Part shown: positions 63,291-64,000 of the stretch, in pieces
Numbering within the stretch: position 1 is the stretch's first letter
How the letters are laid out: each line of letters opens with the position of its first letter
Assembly: GCA_036898135.1 (NCBI GenBank)
Contig: CM072527.1
Location: 35,253,833-35,317,832, forward strand
Source: Oncomelania hupensis
Lineage: Eukaryota; Mollusca; Gastropoda; Littorinimorpha; Pomatiopsidae
Length of the DNA: 64,000 nucleotides
Direction of reading: 5' to 3'
Notes under the pieces: generated by a model
The model's input: the letters and a program-made list of their open reading frames with translations, nothing else
The model's database searches: none
Told to the model about the DNA's origin: nothing
Program-made: the position numbers and the translations under genes

Positions 63291-63639
63291 TGTAGAAAGG
63301 AACTTACCCAGTGTTTCCAATGAAGGGTTCCCGACAAACTTAACAGCATCAAACTGCCTTGGAATTTGACCTCTGGAAGATCATCCAGTTGTTCGGAAAC
63401 GCTAACCTTTATTATTATTTTTTTTAATTATTATTATTTTTTTTGGCTTTATGGAAATGGCAACGGTCGATGAGAAAATGCGTATTACAAGTGACATTAG
63501 CATTTTGTGGGTAGGTTTGTAAATCGTCTCACTGTCAACACAAGCAGCATTATCATGTCAGTTACGGCCCACTCTTCGTGTTTTTAAATATTACTAGCCT
63601 TTCCCTACTTTCCAAAACCACAGTTGTCTTGTGTACGCA

Positions 63640-64000
63640 CCTATTGATTGATTGATTGATTGTTGCTTTAGGTCCAGCGGACTCTTCCGAGCCAAATCAG
63701 GACCGGACAACCCCCAATCCGCATAAAAGATCTGCCGAAACAACCCTAGTGGGAAAATTGAATCCCCTCCACCGGCCAGTCACTTTACAATAAAGACATC
63801 CCACGCAGGGGACGGCTGAGGCTTTACCCCAACTACTCGAACCCCCGGTTACAAAAACAAAATAGAATACAAACATCATTATAAATCATCAACAAAACAC
63901 ATACATATAAAATGCCTATAGTGCTAAATAATAACATCATAGGAAGCCCTAGTGACCACCCGGCAGAAAGCGTCCAACACTCCCAAGCTGATCCAACAGA
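63640..64000 (-). mobile_element. R1 retroposon with (AATC)n tail, runs off the window
   Basis: TTGATTGATTGATTGATTGT at the left is the tail, then GCTTTAGGTCCAGCGGACTC and the core to CAAGCTGATCCAACAGA at the window end. Belongs to the same subfamily as the copies at 19199 and 45472 (CTCTTCCGAGCCAAATC). Confidence 0.88.

Overview
The window is animal, and most likely molluscan (a gastropod is my best guess). It holds the 3' half of a retinoid X receptor gene whose ligand-binding domain reads like molluscan RXRs. Genes are cut into small exons by large introns, AT-rich non-coding DNA dominates, and microsatellites and many transposon families fill the rest. Protein-coding sequence is a small fraction of the 64 kb; most long reading frames are retrotransposon relics or tandem repeats.

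Layout. 1-880 is a near-identical copy of 14070-14947 and ends at a 500-N gap (881-1380), which looks like a false duplication of the assembly. 1.5-2.6 kb: a pogo/Tigger DNA transposon relic and a SINE. 2950-8443 (+): four exons of RXR from hinge to stop codon; the DNA-binding-domain exons are not in the window. 8.4-16.8 kb: RXR 3' flank, short tandem repeats and a TTATA-flanked transposon-like element. 16.8-26.5 kb: a stack of retroelements comprising an L2-like LINE broken by two copies of a roughly 600-bp retroposon (called R1 here) and a solo LTR, degenerate LINEs, and a complete 1.58-kb miniature LTR element with 624-bp LTRs.

28.6-45.05 kb (+): a small gene assembled from five exons with matching phases and strong splice sites. 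It has a TATA/initiator promoter, encodes 123 residues with a signal peptide and 14 cysteines, and ends in an eight-cysteine WAP-like module. It is the most interesting feature because no exon gives a long reading frame and its introns are packed with repeats: RTE-like LINEs, a 16-copy 60-bp minisatellite, and an RTE relic split by two 2-kb solo LTRs. Its fourth exon has a broken upstream duplicate.

45-56 kb is mostly R1 copies, SINEs (one a tRNA/5S chimera), a solo LTR, microsatellites and two hairpin elements. 56-58.1 kb has two related exon-like sequences on the minus strand separated by a GC-rich retroposon with (CAA)n tail and 11-bp target duplication. 58-64 kb has a tRNA-headed SINE, a Jockey-like LINE relic, two RTE-like copies (the second the best preserved), a possible minus-strand first exon near 62.1 kb and one more R1 copy at the end.

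The two host genes are not obviously linked in function: RXR is a nuclear receptor, the other product is predicted to be secreted. Repeats were grouped by eye; family names such as RTE-like or L2-like rest on conserved protein motifs and tail sequences, not on database comparison.
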